Assembly: GCA_043784925.1 (NCBI GenBank)
Contig: JAYVXU010000025.1
Location: forward strand, 27,225-91,224
Reading direction: 5' to 3'
Length of the DNA: 64,000 nucleotides
Source: GWA1-54-10 sp043784925
GTDB lineage: Bacteria > Patescibacteriota > Minisyncoccia > Phycocordibacterales > SBAW01
Positions 51,374 to 60,931 of this stretch are shown here, one piece after another. Position 1 is the stretch's first letter. Each line of letters starts with the position of its first letter. The notes below the pieces were generated by a model, which had not been told where the DNA came from, made no database searches, and worked only from the letters and a program-made list of their open reading frames with translations. A program made the translations under genes and the position numbers.

Positions 51374-51814
51374 ATGGCTGAAATTGGATTCACGACCACA
51401 CGCACATTTAATGCTTCTCCGGAAGAAGTGTTTGAAGCGTGGACTAATCCCGAAGAGTTGGCCCGTTGGCATGGCCCCGAAGGGTTTACAAATGTTATAC
51501 ATTTGCATGATCTGCGTGAAGGAGGCGAATATCGCCTTACTATGAAGTCGCCGGATGGAAAGGACCATAGTTTGCGTGGGCAGTTTAAGACAATTGAAAA
51601 GCCTACTCGACTTGTCTTTACTTGGCAGTGGGAAGAGGGTGGGAAGGACGACACGCTTGGACATGAAACTCTAGTGACGGTGGAGCTTAAGCCCAAAGGT
51701 ACAAAAACAGAAATGACCTTCACACACTCTGGTTTTACTAGTGAAGAAGCGAAAAAAGGGCATGAAGACGGTTGGACAAGCAGCTTTAAGAAGCTCGAAG
51801 CGTTGTATAGCTAG
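51374..51814 (+). CDS. AHSA1/START-like SRPBCC protein
   Basis: 146 residues with the AHSA1 pattern (RTFNASPEEVFEAWTNPEELARWHGP; GHEDGWTSSFKKLEAL). Binds hydrophobic small molecules in related proteins. It starts 3 bases after the ArsR stop; ArsR-AHSA1 pairs are common in bacteria, function unclear. Confidence 0.92.
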   Translation: MAEIGFTTTRTFNASPEEVFEAWTNPEELARWHGPEGFTNVIHLHDLREGGEYRLTMKSPDGKDHSLRGQFKTIEKPTRLVFTWQWEEGGKDDTLGHETLVTVELKPKGTKTEMTFTHSGFTSEEAKKGHEDGWTSSFKKLEALYS

Positions 51815-51857
51815 ATTCGAAAATAATAGATATTTATTACAATAACAAAAACAATAT

Positions 51858-52193
51858 ATGAAAAAATATATAGCACTGTATCTCGCCCCTGTTTCCGCAA
51901 TGGAGCAAATGATGAAAAATTCATCACCTGAAGATAGGAAAAAAGGCATGGAAGCGTGGATGGGTTGGGCAAAGGGCTTAGGGTCGTCGATGGTAGAGTT
52001 GGGAACTCCTCTTGGTCATAATAAAAAAGTGACTCCTGAGGGAGTGTCAGATACTAAAAACGACGTCTGCGGGTATTCAATAGTAGAAGCAGAGTCTCAC
52101 GATGCCGCAACTGAATTTTTTAAAAACAGCCCACACCTTCAAATCCCTGGTGCGTCAGTCGATGTGCTCGAGTGCATGTCGATGAACATGTAA
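51858..52193 (+). CDS. YCII-related protein
   Basis: 111 residues, YCII/DGPF-type ferredoxin-like fold (KKYIALYLAP ... GYSIVEAESHDAATEFFKNSPHL). Common third member of ArsR-AHSA1 clusters. Role unknown; catalytic His/Asp of YciI are not obvious. Confidence 0.8.
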   Translation: MKKYIALYLAPVSAMEQMMKNSSPEDRKKGMEAWMGWAKGLGSSMVELGTPLGHNKKVTPEGVSDTKNDVCGYSIVEAESHDAATEFFKNSPHLQIPGASVDVLECMSMNM

Positions 52194-52213
52194 GTAAAAG
52201 AAAAAAGCTTTAC

Positions 52214-52245
52214 AAAAAGACAGTCAAGAATGGCTGTCTTTTTGG
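52214..52245 (+). terminator. Terminator of the ArsR cluster
   Basis: AAAAAGACAGTCA pairs with TGGCTGTCTTTTT (one G-T) around AGAA. Confidence 0.85.
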
Positions 52246-52361
52246 TTGTATAATCTGAAAGAATTTTTGCGCCCAACTAATTCGACCTACATTAAAAGGT
52301 GTTCCTGTTTTGAGAATGAGACATTAAAACCATATAGTCTATATTGCAAAGGTTTTTCACA

Positions 52362-52386
52362 TGCTATATTGTTCGCATATGCGAAC
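52362..52386 (+). promoter_or_regulatory. Leaderless promoter with 16-bp palindrome on the start codon (DtxR gene)
   Basis: Extended -10 TGC-TATATT (52362-52370), then the perfect palindrome GTTCGCATATGCGAAC (52371-52386). The ATG (52379-52381) is in the right half. A metal-loaded DtxR/MntR dimer could bind here and block transcription start and translation start together. Confidence 0.75.
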
Positions 52387-52795
52387 AAATACTTTGACGT
52401 CGGTTAAAGAAGATTATTTGCGTGCAATTTTTCTTATACAAGAAAAAAATGACCATTCAATAAAGCTGGTTAACGTCGCAGATAGACTTGGCCTCAGTCG
52501 CTCGACTGTTACCGAGCGCATTCAAGAACTAATTGCGCAAGGATATTTGGTACGCAAAGAATCATCACAGCTTGCATTTACTAAGCGTGGATTTACCGCT
52601 GCAAAAAAACTAACGCACAAGCACCGTATGATAGAAGTTTTTTTGCACGACGTATTGCACATTCCTAAAAACAAAGTTCATGCAGAAGCTCACAAACTTG
52701 AGCACGCGATGAGCGACGAGGTGATCAAAAAACTAGGGTCCTTTCTTGGCAATCCGCTCTACGACTCTCACGGCAAACCTATCCCTCCTTTATAA
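52379..52795 (+). CDS. DtxR/MntR family metal-dependent regulator
   Basis: 138 residues. Winged HTH (SVKEDYLRAIFLIQEKN ... VADRLGLSRSTVTERIQEL) and dimerisation/metal domain (KHRMIEVFLHDVLHIPKNKVHAEAHKLEHAMSDEVIKKL) with the His/Glu ligands of the MntR/IdeR group. No SH3 domain. It lies 5 bases before an Nramp transporter gene, so manganese (or iron) is the likely signal, and the palindrome at 52371-52386 the operator. Confidence 0.92.
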   Translation: MRTNTLTSVKEDYLRAIFLIQEKNDHSIKLVNVADRLGLSRSTVTERIQELIAQGYLVRKESSQLAFTKRGFTAAKKLTHKHRMIEVFLHDVLHIPKNKVHAEAHKLEHAMSDEVIKKLGSFLGNPLYDSHGKPIPPL

Positions 52796-52800
52796 AAAAT

Positions 52801-54090
52801 ATGAACAATGACAACTTTGGACTTGCAAAAAAAATACCCGTACCCCTGCGAGGGAGTTTTCTTGCTAAACTTTTTGCTTTTTCCGGACCCGGATATTTAG
52901 TTGCGGTTGGATACATGGACCCTGGCAATTGGGCGACAGATCTTGCAGGAGGTGCACAGTTTGGGTACGCACTTTTGTTTGTCGTATTGCTCTCCAACTT
53001 GATAGCAATGCTTTTGCAGCATCTGGCAGCAAAATTGGGTGTGGTGACAGGGCTCGATCTTGCACAAATATCACACGGATTTCCTAAACCGCTTCGTATT
53101 TTACTTTGGCTTTCCGCCGAACTCATGATCATTGCGTGCGACATCGCCGAGGTTATAGGCTCTGCTATTGCACTACAATTATTGTTTCATATCCCGCTTG
53201 TATTCGGCATTGTAATCACTGCACTCGACGTTTTACTATTACTCCTTTTACAAAACAAAGGATTCAGGTATTTAGAGGCATTGGTCATAACTTTGATCGC
53301 TACCATTTTTGCTTGTTTTGTTGTCGAAGTGTTTATGGCGAATCCGGCAGTGGTGCCGCTTTTAGCAGGATTTATCCCTTCTACAAAGATATTTACAAAC
53401 CCAAACATGCTGTATATAGCACTCGGCATCATTGGTGCCACAGTGATGCCGCACAACTTGTATCTACATTCATCTATTGTAAAAACTCGTGAACATGGCA
53501 AGGATTCTGCAGGAAAAAAAGAGGCTATATTTTTCTCGACACTGGATTCCACGATAGCACTCTCACTCGCCTTTTTTGTAAACGCAGCAATATTAATTGT
53601 CGCTGCATCAGTCTTTCATTTTTCTGGACATCAAAATGTAAGTGACATTAGCGAAGCGTTCCGGTTGCTCGCGCCTCTTTTGGGGTTTGGTGCGGCAGGT
53701 GTTGTATTTGCGGTGGCTCTGTTAGCTTCGGGACAAAACTCTACGCTCACCGGTACGCTTGCGGGACAAATCATAATGGAGGGATTCTTACATATCACAC
53801 TTAAACCTTGGATACGTCGATTGATAACGCGCCTTTTGGCGATAGTGCCAGCCATCATGGTCGCAATCTATTATGGCGAAAGTGGAACAGGGAGGTTGCT
53901 TATATTGAGCCAAGTTATCCTAAGTATTCAATTGCCGTTCGCGGTTATTCCTCTTGTTTATTTTACGAGCAAGAAAAAGTACATGGGAGAATTTACAAAT
54001 TCGCTTTGGCTCACCGTGCTCTCATCTATCATTGCTGTGTGCCTTGTCGGGCTCAATCTCTGGCTTATCGTGAGCGCAATTTTTACTTAG
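52801..54090 (+). CDS. Nramp/MntH-type divalent metal transporter
   Basis: 429 residues, eleven membrane helices. Metal-site signatures are intact: DPGNWATD in helix 1 and GATVMPHNLYLHSSIV in helix 6. Proton-coupled uptake of Mn(II) or Fe(II). Cotranscribed with the DtxR-type regulator, forming a simple homeostasis unit. Confidence 0.93.
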   Translation: MNNDNFGLAKKIPVPLRGSFLAKLFAFSGPGYLVAVGYMDPGNWATDLAGGAQFGYALLFVVLLSNLIAMLLQHLAAKLGVVTGLDLAQISHGFPKPLRILLWLSAELMIIACDIAEVIGSAIALQLLFHIPLVFGIVITALDVLLLLLLQNKGFRYLEALVITLIATIFACFVVEVFMANPAVVPLLAGFIPSTKIFTNPNMLYIALGIIGATVMPHNLYLHSSIVKTREHGKDSAGKKEAIFFSTLDSTIALSLAFFVNAAILIVAASVFHFSGHQNVSDISEAFRLLAPLLGFGAAGVVFAVALLASGQNSTLTGTLAGQIIMEGFLHITLKPWIRRLITRLLAIVPAIMVAIYYGESGTGRLLILSQVILSIQLPFAVIPLVYFTSKKKYMGEFTNSLWLTVLSSIIAVCLVGLNLWLIVSAIFT

Positions 54091-54091
54091 C

Positions 54092-54417
54092 CTAGGAAAT
54101 TTGAGTACGGGTCGACGCGCACTTATTAAGTTCAATTTGAATAAGGATCATCGCAACAGGGGCAATAACCACATACAAAAGGAACCAAAGAATCGGGTTA
54201 TTGTCCTTTTTTACAAACATAGAAAAACCTTCCGAGTAGCGATATAAAAAATAAATATTTACTAGGGGAATTATAACAAGCCATGCTGTGGGTATTTTTG
54301 CACCCAAGCTATTTATTTCTTCTGTTGTTGCAAATAGCCAGTAGACCGCATAAATACCGAAGGTAATAATAGAGAGGATAATAATGGCTGAGGGCCACGT
54401 TGTTTAATTTTCTTCAT
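54092..54417 (-). pseudogene. Frameshifted DUF4234 membrane protein
   Basis: ATG 54417 opens MKKIKQRGP, the usual N-terminus of CPR DUF4234 proteins; then the frame is lost, and the expected continuation (SAIIILSIITFGIYAVYWLF, NSLGAKIPTAWLVIIPLVNI) runs in a neighbouring frame to 54092. One missing base in codon 9 or 10 explains it. TGC-TATACT (54435-54427), 9 bases before the ATG, supports the start. A shorter product from an internal start is possible. Confidence 0.75.
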
Positions 54418-54625
54418 ACTTTTATTAGTATAGCAGACGCGGGCAGTGTCCCCGTAATACAAAATGTATCAAACGGCTTAATATTTTTCGGGTCGTATAA
54501 GTTATCGGTAACTACGCGGTTTAATCGTATGACGAAATATATCCCGCACACAAGGAACAAAAACATACTATATATTAATACTTATGAAAATATGGTGACC
54601 GTGAACCGCCCCCATTTCCTCAAAT
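54418..54625. other. Intergenic stretch, AT-rich
   Basis: Beyond the minus-strand promoter at 54427-54435 I see no gene or structured element. Confidence 0.4.
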
Positions 54626-56689
54626 TTAAGGCTTATGTGCACCGAAGATCACTTCGGGAAATTGTTTTGTATGTCCATCAAGCAATATTGTCGTAGATCC
54701 CATTAATTCTTTGTCGAAGAATGCCACCGAGTACGCATTAACTATAGTATGCGCACGCTCTGCACCTATCGGTCCACTGATCCCAATAATTGGCAAAAAC
54801 GGTGATAGCAGGTCGAGGTCAGTTAAATCAATATGGAACATTCCAGGTACCTGCACGAAGTAGCCATCTCCTGGCAAACTATCATACACTGAGCGCATAG
54901 TTGTCTGGGTTTGCTCGATATCCTTCTCTGCCCAGCCACCAGCTGTTTGTCTTTCGAGCCGCATTGTGGCGACAGGTCGTGTAATGAACATACTTGGCTG
55001 CTGCAGGTACTTCTGGACCACATTGGCGGTCATGGCAACATCCTCAATCAAGCAGGCCTTGAGGCGGGGGTCTTTCAAGCAGGCCTCGGCGCTAACCGTA
55101 CCGCCGAGTGACATTCCAAACACCCCAGTATGCTGTAGATCTAGTTTACCGGTCAGGATATTTTTCGGGTCAGTTATGTTTATAGAAGCTAGCTGATCAA
55201 GCGTGAAGCTGACATCCTGCACAAAATACGGGATGATACCAATCGGCATTGCCCGACCGTTCAGCTGCGGTATTGTCTCAGCTGGACTGAAACTCTGATG
55301 GATCAAAGGTTGCATCACATTATCCACTGGTGGTACAACTATTTGATGTCCATCTGGAAAAACCACCGATGCGGCAGCGCCGGGTTGATCTAGTCCCACG
55401 ACGATGTAGCCATGTGAGACCATCTCCTCAACCTGAAAGGTATTCATCTGACGATAGCCAGTGAGTCCTTCTAGAAAAATGAGCACCGGGTAGCTCTGTT
55501 TATTATTTGCTACCGGTACAGACTCAGCAGTATGCGTAGTAACGTATTTAAGTTGTGTTAATGCAAAATTTGGCAGACTGTGCAACTGTGCTAAAGCTGC
55601 AGTAACAACGTCGGCATCTTGTATGTACAGAGCACGGGGTTGTGACGAGTCATACGTTGCGGGATACCAAACTTGCACCATAAGTTCGCGATGGTCGTTA
55701 GCGTCGGTTGTGAAAAGTTCCGGACGAGTCGCATCGACCCAGTGATAGGTTACGGTGCCAATCGCGTATGGCCCCGTTGGTTTTGGAAAGCGGAACGCAG
55801 GGAGCACTGTCGATAACAAAACGGAAAGCATCACTCCGAGTACACCAACCCCAAGTATCAAGCTAGTAACAACTTTCTTTATTAGTTTCTGTTTTGTGAA
55901 GTTGAACCGAGCCAATGTTTGCGGACCCCATAAGACCACCACGACTACTGCCACAGCCGCAGTGATCAAACCTGCTATGCGCATATCGTAATATGAGCCA
56001 CTTATTGGAAAGAGCTGCCACGCGAGATTTATCATCGCGTGATAGAGAGCTGCGACAAAGACGCTCTTGCCTGTGTTGTTATAAATCCAGGTCATGATGA
56101 CTCGAGTTGACACCGTGCCAAGAGACCACCACGCGATGAACCAAAGCGATCGAGGTACTTCCAAAAGCGGCAGCCAATGCCATACCGCCCAGAATGTTCC
56201 GAGGACAAGTGCCCCGCCGAGTGCCCCAAAACGCTGCTGCAACGGATCAATCGCGTATCCTGTCCATCCCAATTCCTCGCCGAGAGTAAAGACGAAGAAC
56301 ATAATATAAAGTACGAGCGTGGTTACAATCGATAACGACGGAATTGGTACCGACGCCCCCGAGAGACGCATTACAAAAAACATTAAGAAACTTATACCGA
56401 GAGGGATAAGGATAGTCGATATATACCAAATATTGTTTTTGACTGGCTTGAAGTCGAAGGATCTCTGTAGAAGCTCCTTCACGCCTGTAAGCCTTTGTTC
56501 TCGGTAAGCAAAAAAAGCAGCCGCGATCACTGGGCAGATAACTGCGAGCCCGGCCAATGGGATGCCAGGTAGCAGTTGGATATGTGTCAAAGTGCCGACC
56601 AGCAAGAACGGAATAGAGAGAACATAGACCAAAACAAAAAACTTAAAGGGTGATTTCGTCATACTGTGCTCTGACAGCGTATGGCGCAT
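54626..56689 (-). CDS. Fusion of CPBP membrane protease and alpha/beta hydrolase
   Basis: 687 residues (ATG 56662 is a second possible start). Residues 1-290: CPBP (Abi/CAAX-like) intramembrane metalloprotease with E138/E139 (EELGWTGY), H171 (FWAVWHW), H217 and N221 (HAMIN). Residues 310-687: exported alpha/beta hydrolase resembling PAF acetylhydrolase, with nucleophile S527 (GMSLG), D550 and H619 (GMFHID). Linking both in one chain is unusual. Possible roles are processing of a lipidated or prenylated substrate, or lipid hydrolysis. Probably acquired by transfer. Confidence 0.85.
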   Translation of the reverse strand: MRHTLSEHSMTKSPFKFFVLVYVLSIPFLLVGTLTHIQLLPGIPLAGLAVICPVIAAAFFAYREQRLTGVKELLQRSFDFKPVKNNIWYISTILIPLGISFLMFFVMRLSGASVPIPSLSIVTTLVLYIMFFVFTLGEELGWTGYAIDPLQQRFGALGGALVLGTFWAVWHWLPLLEVPRSLWFIAWWSLGTVSTRVIMTWIYNNTGKSVFVAALYHAMINLAWQLFPISGSYYDMRIAGLITAAVAVVVVVLWGPQTLARFNFTKQKLIKKVVTSLILGVGVLGVMLSVLLSTVLPAFRFPKPTGPYAIGTVTYHWVDATRPELFTTDANDHRELMVQVWYPATYDSSQPRALYIQDADVVTAALAQLHSLPNFALTQLKYVTTHTAESVPVANNKQSYPVLIFLEGLTGYRQMNTFQVEEMVSHGYIVVGLDQPGAAASVVFPDGHQIVVPPVDNVMQPLIHQSFSPAETIPQLNGRAMPIGIIPYFVQDVSFTLDQLASINITDPKNILTGKLDLQHTGVFGMSLGGTVSAEACLKDPRLKACLIEDVAMTANVVQKYLQQPSMFITRPVATMRLERQTAGGWAEKDIEQTQTTMRSVYDSLPGDGYFVQVPGMFHIDLTDLDLLSPFLPIIGISGPIGAERAHTIVNAYSVAFFDKELMGSTTILLDGHTKQFPEVIFGAHKP

Positions 56690-56756
56690 AAGTGCAATGC
56701 AGCGGATTCGACAAAAAGAAGAATACCGAGGATGACATGCGGATTCATATAAATTT

Positions 56757-57014
56757 TTAGGCGGTCTCAGAATCCTTTTTGACTACCACAATAGTGCATT
56801 TAGTCACGAGTGCCGCTATTGCCCCGACCGCTGCAAGTACAGGAAGTAAAACAGCTCCTATTGTGCCGATGGTAAGGGGTATTTCTATAAGCGATTTTCC
56901 CTCCTCATTCTTTATGATAATGCGGCGGGCATTTCCCGCCTGTATGAGTTCTTTAACTTTCTTTAAAAGCTCTTCTCCATTTAAACTGAACTCTTCTTGA
57001 TTTTCTTTTGCCAT
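56757..57014 (-). CDS. DUF4342 protein
   Basis: 85 residues: a polar N-terminus with NARRIIIKNEEGKSLIEIPL, then one membrane hairpin (LPVLAAVGAIAALVTKCTIVV). Matches DUF4342, found across Firmicutes and CPR, role unknown. TATACT (57026-57021) ends 6 bases before the ATG; leaderless. Confidence 0.88.
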   Translation of the reverse strand: MAKENQEEFSLNGEELLKKVKELIQAGNARRIIIKNEEGKSLIEIPLTIGTIGAVLLPVLAAVGAIAALVTKCTIVVVKKDSETA

Positions 57015-57089
57015 GGCTTCAGTATACCTCTATCACATGAATTACAGCCTAACTCCGCTTTTTAATTTAAAACAAAAAACCACCTGGAA

Positions 57090-57235
57090 TATGGGGACAG
57101 TCATGCTCTGTAGAAAACACCTAGGTACGCACAATCATCACATTGTGTACAAACAACCGCAGCATCATCTCTCGACACTGGCTCCAGCAGGTACGAGCAC
57201 GTAGCAAAGAAAGGTACCTGACACCATTTCTCACA
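57090..57235. repeat. Possible remnant of a REP-type or transposase-associated repeat
   Basis: Contains ATGGGGACAGTCATGC (57092-57107) and GGTACCTGACACCATTTC (57212-57229), two short blocks that I associate with flanks of Y1 (IS200-like/RAYT) transposase genes. No transposase frame is left. No further function visible in 57015-57293. Confidence 0.3.
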
Positions 57236-57293
57236 ACTGTACGACCTTTTTTGGTGTGTTGCATGTGGGGCGGGGGTGCCATAGGATGAGTGT

Positions 57294-60200
57294 ATGACAG
57301 CGGCCGATGGTGCTTTGGTGCGCCAAATACTTGAGGCTTATTGTGGTTTTGATGTGTTTTCTCGCGGGTCGAAATATGCAAAAGAGGGCCGAGCCTTAGT
57401 GACGTCGCACAGCGGCGGGGGCGAATATATTCGTGTTGAGGGGGTGGTGTATGGTTCAAGGGAGTATGAGGTTTTGCTTTTGGTGAATTTGAAAGCAAAA
57501 CAAATAACCAACTTTGAGTGTTCGTGCCCGTATGCCGACTCGGGAGACATCTGCAAACACATTGTGGCACTAGGGCTTGTATTTTTAGAAAATCAAAAAA
57601 ATGCCTTTGATCCCGCACGGCAAATTGCACCTCCTCCCAACTTTTTTTCGCCTTCGCTCTGGGAGCCCACGCCCCCTCAGCCGCAACCGCAGTCGCTTCC
57701 TCCTGTGCAGCCGCAATCGATACAAAGCGGGCAGGTGCTTGCTCCTGAAGATGTTCGTGACCTCCTTGCCAAACTTGGTATAGACAGCAACTTACTTTCA
57801 GAAAATGCTTTGCAAGAATTAAGTGTCGCTGCGTTTGCAAAATCATCTTTTGCCGCTATCCCGGTGCCCATACCAATCAAAGCTGTATCACAACCACCAA
57901 AAAAAGCTGCGCCACAAAAAACATTTACCGAAAAATATAATTTAGTGCTACGTCCTCGACACGGTGGAGTGCTCGACCGGCCCTATTTTGTACGCAGTGA
58001 TGCGCGACGGTATATGAGTTGGCACCAAGAAGTTTCTCTTGCGCCAAAATCGCTCCTTCGACAAGAAACGCACCTGAGTGATGATGAGCGTGCGCTTCTG
58101 GAGCTGATGTCCACTCTTGGCGAAAGTACCCAAGAAGAATATACCTCTGACGATCCATACGACATCGCGGCTGTTGTAGTTGCCGCTCACAGGGCCCATG
58201 TGTGCCTGGTGCAAAGTGAGCTTGTGCGGGGCGCGTTTGTCCAATATGAGTGGCAAGAGTCTGAGCGATTTGAAGTCGTGCTCAAACTACTTCAAAAAAC
58301 TTTTGATGATACTATGTTTCGCGAAAAGTATATATGTAGTGTGATTGAGCTTGAGCTGCCTCAATTTTTGAACATGAAAGGTGTGTTTTCACACGGCAGC
58401 GACGGTGGGCTTGTTGTGGTATACAAAAAGACAGTGCGGGTGCTGCCGCTCACTTTCGCCACGGCACGCATAGTGGCGCGCGCACTGCAGCAGGGACAAA
58501 TGGACATGTATGGATATGGGTTTGATAGGTTTGGCAAAAAAGCCGAGTTGCGCTCTTGCACTGAATTGAGCGAAGACGAGTATGTGCACTTGAATAGTAT
58601 CAGTCATGATCTCGAGACGCATTGCGCACTTACCTCCACACTCCCTAAGCGCTATGGTGTGGTTAAACATGAGGCTAAACCGGTTATTGTTGTTGACTAC
58701 GATTCTTCGCAGTCAACCCTTGCAGTACTTCCGTCGGTCGACTACGGAGCGGTTGTGTTGCCGGTGTCAGACATTCTGTATCGCTCGAGTAATAAAAGAA
58801 AAGATTTGATGCGACGAAACGGTACTGCATTTGGCGGTATAAGCACAGTGGTACGAGTGCAAGAGGGTGAAGTGCACTATGCACATACCGACCATGGGTT
58901 GGAAGTTAAGATGTTTAACTTGGGCGAAAAAACTGGAGAGAAGTTGGGGCTCACGCGCCGGAGCCGTGCGGTATATAAAGGAGACAAACAAATCGAAAAG
59001 TGGACCCTAGACTTTTTGCCCGAGCTTCAAAAATTGCCGTTTGAGATTCGCTATGTGCACGACGTGCCCGACATACAGCGCACTGAATTTCGTGCCAATT
59101 TTGATATACAAGGAAGCCTCCAGCAAGACTGGTTGGCATTTGACCTAGAGCTCTATTGCGGGGAAGAGCGAGTGCAACTGTCAGACATCGAAGCATATCT
59201 TAAAGAAGGAGGGTCGCTTCTTAAAACAAAGGATGGCCGTTTGTTCAAAATAACCAACCCCGAAACCATCACCCGATTGCTTGAGTTGTTGGCGCATTTT
59301 AAAAAAGGAAAGGGTGGCACCTACGAGGGGAAAGCATTCCATGCGCCTGCACTTTCTGCCATGGCACAGTCGTCGAAGCATTATACGACGCAAATTTCAA
59401 AAAGTTTTTCGAAATTCTTTACAGAGACTTCTTCTGGTAAGGCGGTCAAACCGGTGAGAATTCCTGCGCCCTTTTCAAAAACACTACGGGCCTATCAAAG
59501 CGAAGGGGTGCACTGGATGCACTATCTGCGACAATATCGCTTCGCGGGGATTTTGGCCGACGACATGGGGTTAGGCAAGACCATCCAAACCATCGCCATG
59601 TTGTCGATGCATGCACAAAAGGGTCGCACCTCACTGGTGGTGGCGCCAAAAACACTGCTTTCAAATTGGGAGGCTGAGGTCAAGACGTTTGCGCCACATC
59701 TAAAAGTGGTGGTGATAGAAGGAAGCGAGAGTGAGCGTCTTCAGAAAATTGCGAGCCTAAAGTCCTTTGACCTCGCGGTCACCTCGTACCCTGCAGTGCA
59801 GCGCGACATTTTGCAGTATGAAAAAATTAAAAAGCCGTTTCTCTATTGTGTGCTCGACGAAGCCCAGTATATAAAAAATCCACGCACCAAAAACGCACAC
59901 GCAGTTAAAAAGGTGCCGTCAGACTATCGGCTCGCGCTCACCGGCACGCCGATGGAAAATAAGGTCGAAGAGTTATGGTCTATTTTTGATTTTTTGATGC
60001 CCGGGTTTTTGGGGCACCATGCGCACTTTCAAAAATATTTTAGCAACCCTATTATGCGGCGCTCAGACCAAGAAGCGCTACAAAATTTAAAGTCGCGGGT
60101 GAGCGGGTTTATGCTTCGGCGTACCAAAGACGAAGTGCTCCTGGAATTGCCGCCCAAAGTCGAGCAAATACTCGAGTGCACTTTGTCTGACGACCAAAAT

Positions 60201-60878
60201 ATTTTATATCAAGCAGTGTTAGCGCAAGTGAGAGATGACCTACAGGCAACAGTCACTAAAAAAGGGTTTGCACAGTCGCACATACACATCTTGGCGGGGC
60301 TCACGAAACTTCGCCAAATTTGCAATCACCCTGCGCTGGTCATGCCCCAGAGGAAGGGGAAGGAGTACCCGTCGGTCAAACTCGACACCTGTTTGGAGTT
60401 GGTGCGTTCGTTTTCTGACCAAAAGCGTAAGGTGCTCATTTTTAGCCAATTCACCAGCATGCTCGATATTTTGGCTGACGCTTTCAAAAAAGAAAAAATT
60501 GGCTACAGTTACCTCTCCGGTAAGACGCAAAAGCGCGGGGCAGTTGTTGATGAATTCACGCACGATAAAGCCAAAACAGTGTTTTTAATTAGTACGAAAG
60601 CGGGAGGGACAGGTTTAAATTTAACGGCGGCTGACGCGGTCATTATTTTTGACCCGTGGTGGAATCCGCAAGTCGAGCGTCAAGCGGTCGACCGCGCCCA
60701 TCGTATTGGGCAAACCAAATCTATCAACGTCTATCGTCTTCGCACTAAAGGCACCATTGAGGAAAAAATTGGGTTATTGCAAGAAAGGAAGGCTCAATTG
60801 TTCGGTGCGCTCGTGGGCGAAAGCCGCGACCTCTTCCAAAAACTCACCTGGCAAGACGTGAAGCAATTGTTGGTGTAA
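57294..60878 (+). CDS. SNF2-family helicase with N-terminal SWIM zinc finger
   Basis: 1194 residues. SWIM finger C76-x-C78-x8-C87-x-H89 (CSCPYADSGDICKH), a long middle region (SNF2-associated), then the two RecA-like lobes: Walker A DDMGLGKT (K762), DEAQ box at 855-858, TGTP, and the C-terminal LIFSQF, STKAGGTGLNL and DRAHRIGQ motifs. A DNA-translocating ATPase expected to remodel protein-DNA complexes, possibly in repair or defence. TAGGAT (57282-57287) ends 6 bases before the ATG. Confidence 0.95.
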   Translation: MTAADGALVRQILEAYCGFDVFSRGSKYAKEGRALVTSHSGGGEYIRVEGVVYGSREYEVLLLVNLKAKQITNFECSCPYADSGDICKHIVALGLVFLENQKNAFDPARQIAPPPNFFSPSLWEPTPPQPQPQSLPPVQPQSIQSGQVLAPEDVRDLLAKLGIDSNLLSENALQELSVAAFAKSSFAAIPVPIPIKAVSQPPKKAAPQKTFTEKYNLVLRPRHGGVLDRPYFVRSDARRYMSWHQEVSLAPKSLLRQETHLSDDERALLELMSTLGESTQEEYTSDDPYDIAAVVVAAHRAHVCLVQSELVRGAFVQYEWQESERFEVVLKLLQKTFDDTMFREKYICSVIELELPQFLNMKGVFSHGSDGGLVVVYKKTVRVLPLTFATARIVARALQQGQMDMYGYGFDRFGKKAELRSCTELSEDEYVHLNSISHDLETHCALTSTLPKRYGVVKHEAKPVIVVDYDSSQSTLAVLPSVDYGAVVLPVSDILYRSSNKRKDLMRRNGTAFGGISTVVRVQEGEVHYAHTDHGLEVKMFNLGEKTGEKLGLTRRSRAVYKGDKQIEKWTLDFLPELQKLPFEIRYVHDVPDIQRTEFRANFDIQGSLQQDWLAFDLELYCGEERVQLSDIEAYLKEGGSLLKTKDGRLFKITNPETITRLLELLAHFKKGKGGTYEGKAFHAPALSAMAQSSKHYTTQISKSFSKFFTETSSGKAVKPVRIPAPFSKTLRAYQSEGVHWMHYLRQYRFAGILADDMGLGKTIQTIAMLSMHAQKGRTSLVVAPKTLLSNWEAEVKTFAPHLKVVVIEGSESERLQKIASLKSFDLAVTSYPAVQRDILQYEKIKKPFLYCVLDEAQYIKNPRTKNAHAVKKVPSDYRLALTGTPMENKVEELWSIFDFLMPGFLGHHAHFQKYFSNPIMRRSDQEALQNLKSRVSGFMLRRTKDEVLLELPPKVEQILECTLSDDQNILYQAVLAQVRDDLQATVTKKGFAQSHIHILAGLTKLRQICNHPALVMPQRKGKEYPSVKLDTCLELVRSFSDQKRKVLIFSQFTSMLDILADAFKKEKIGYSYLSGKTQKRGAVVDEFTHDKAKTVFLISTKAGGTGLNLTAADAVIIFDPWWNPQVERQAVDRAHRIGQTKSINVYRLRTKGTIEEKIGLLQERKAQLFGALVGESRDLFQKLTWQDVKQLLV

Positions 60879-60931
60879 AAGCTGTATCGTAGTGGTAGCG
60901 CTTTAGAGTATAGGTGGTAGTGTGGTGGCGT

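Noticed and set aside
54400..54696. 98-codon plus-strand frame
   Set aside because: Spans the DUF4234 start and the 3' end of the fusion gene on the other strand; no protein-like features.
57121..57846. 241-codon minus-strand frame over the SNF2 start
   Set aside because: Overlaps a certain gene and its promoter; composition (His/Pro/Arg) is that of a shadow frame.
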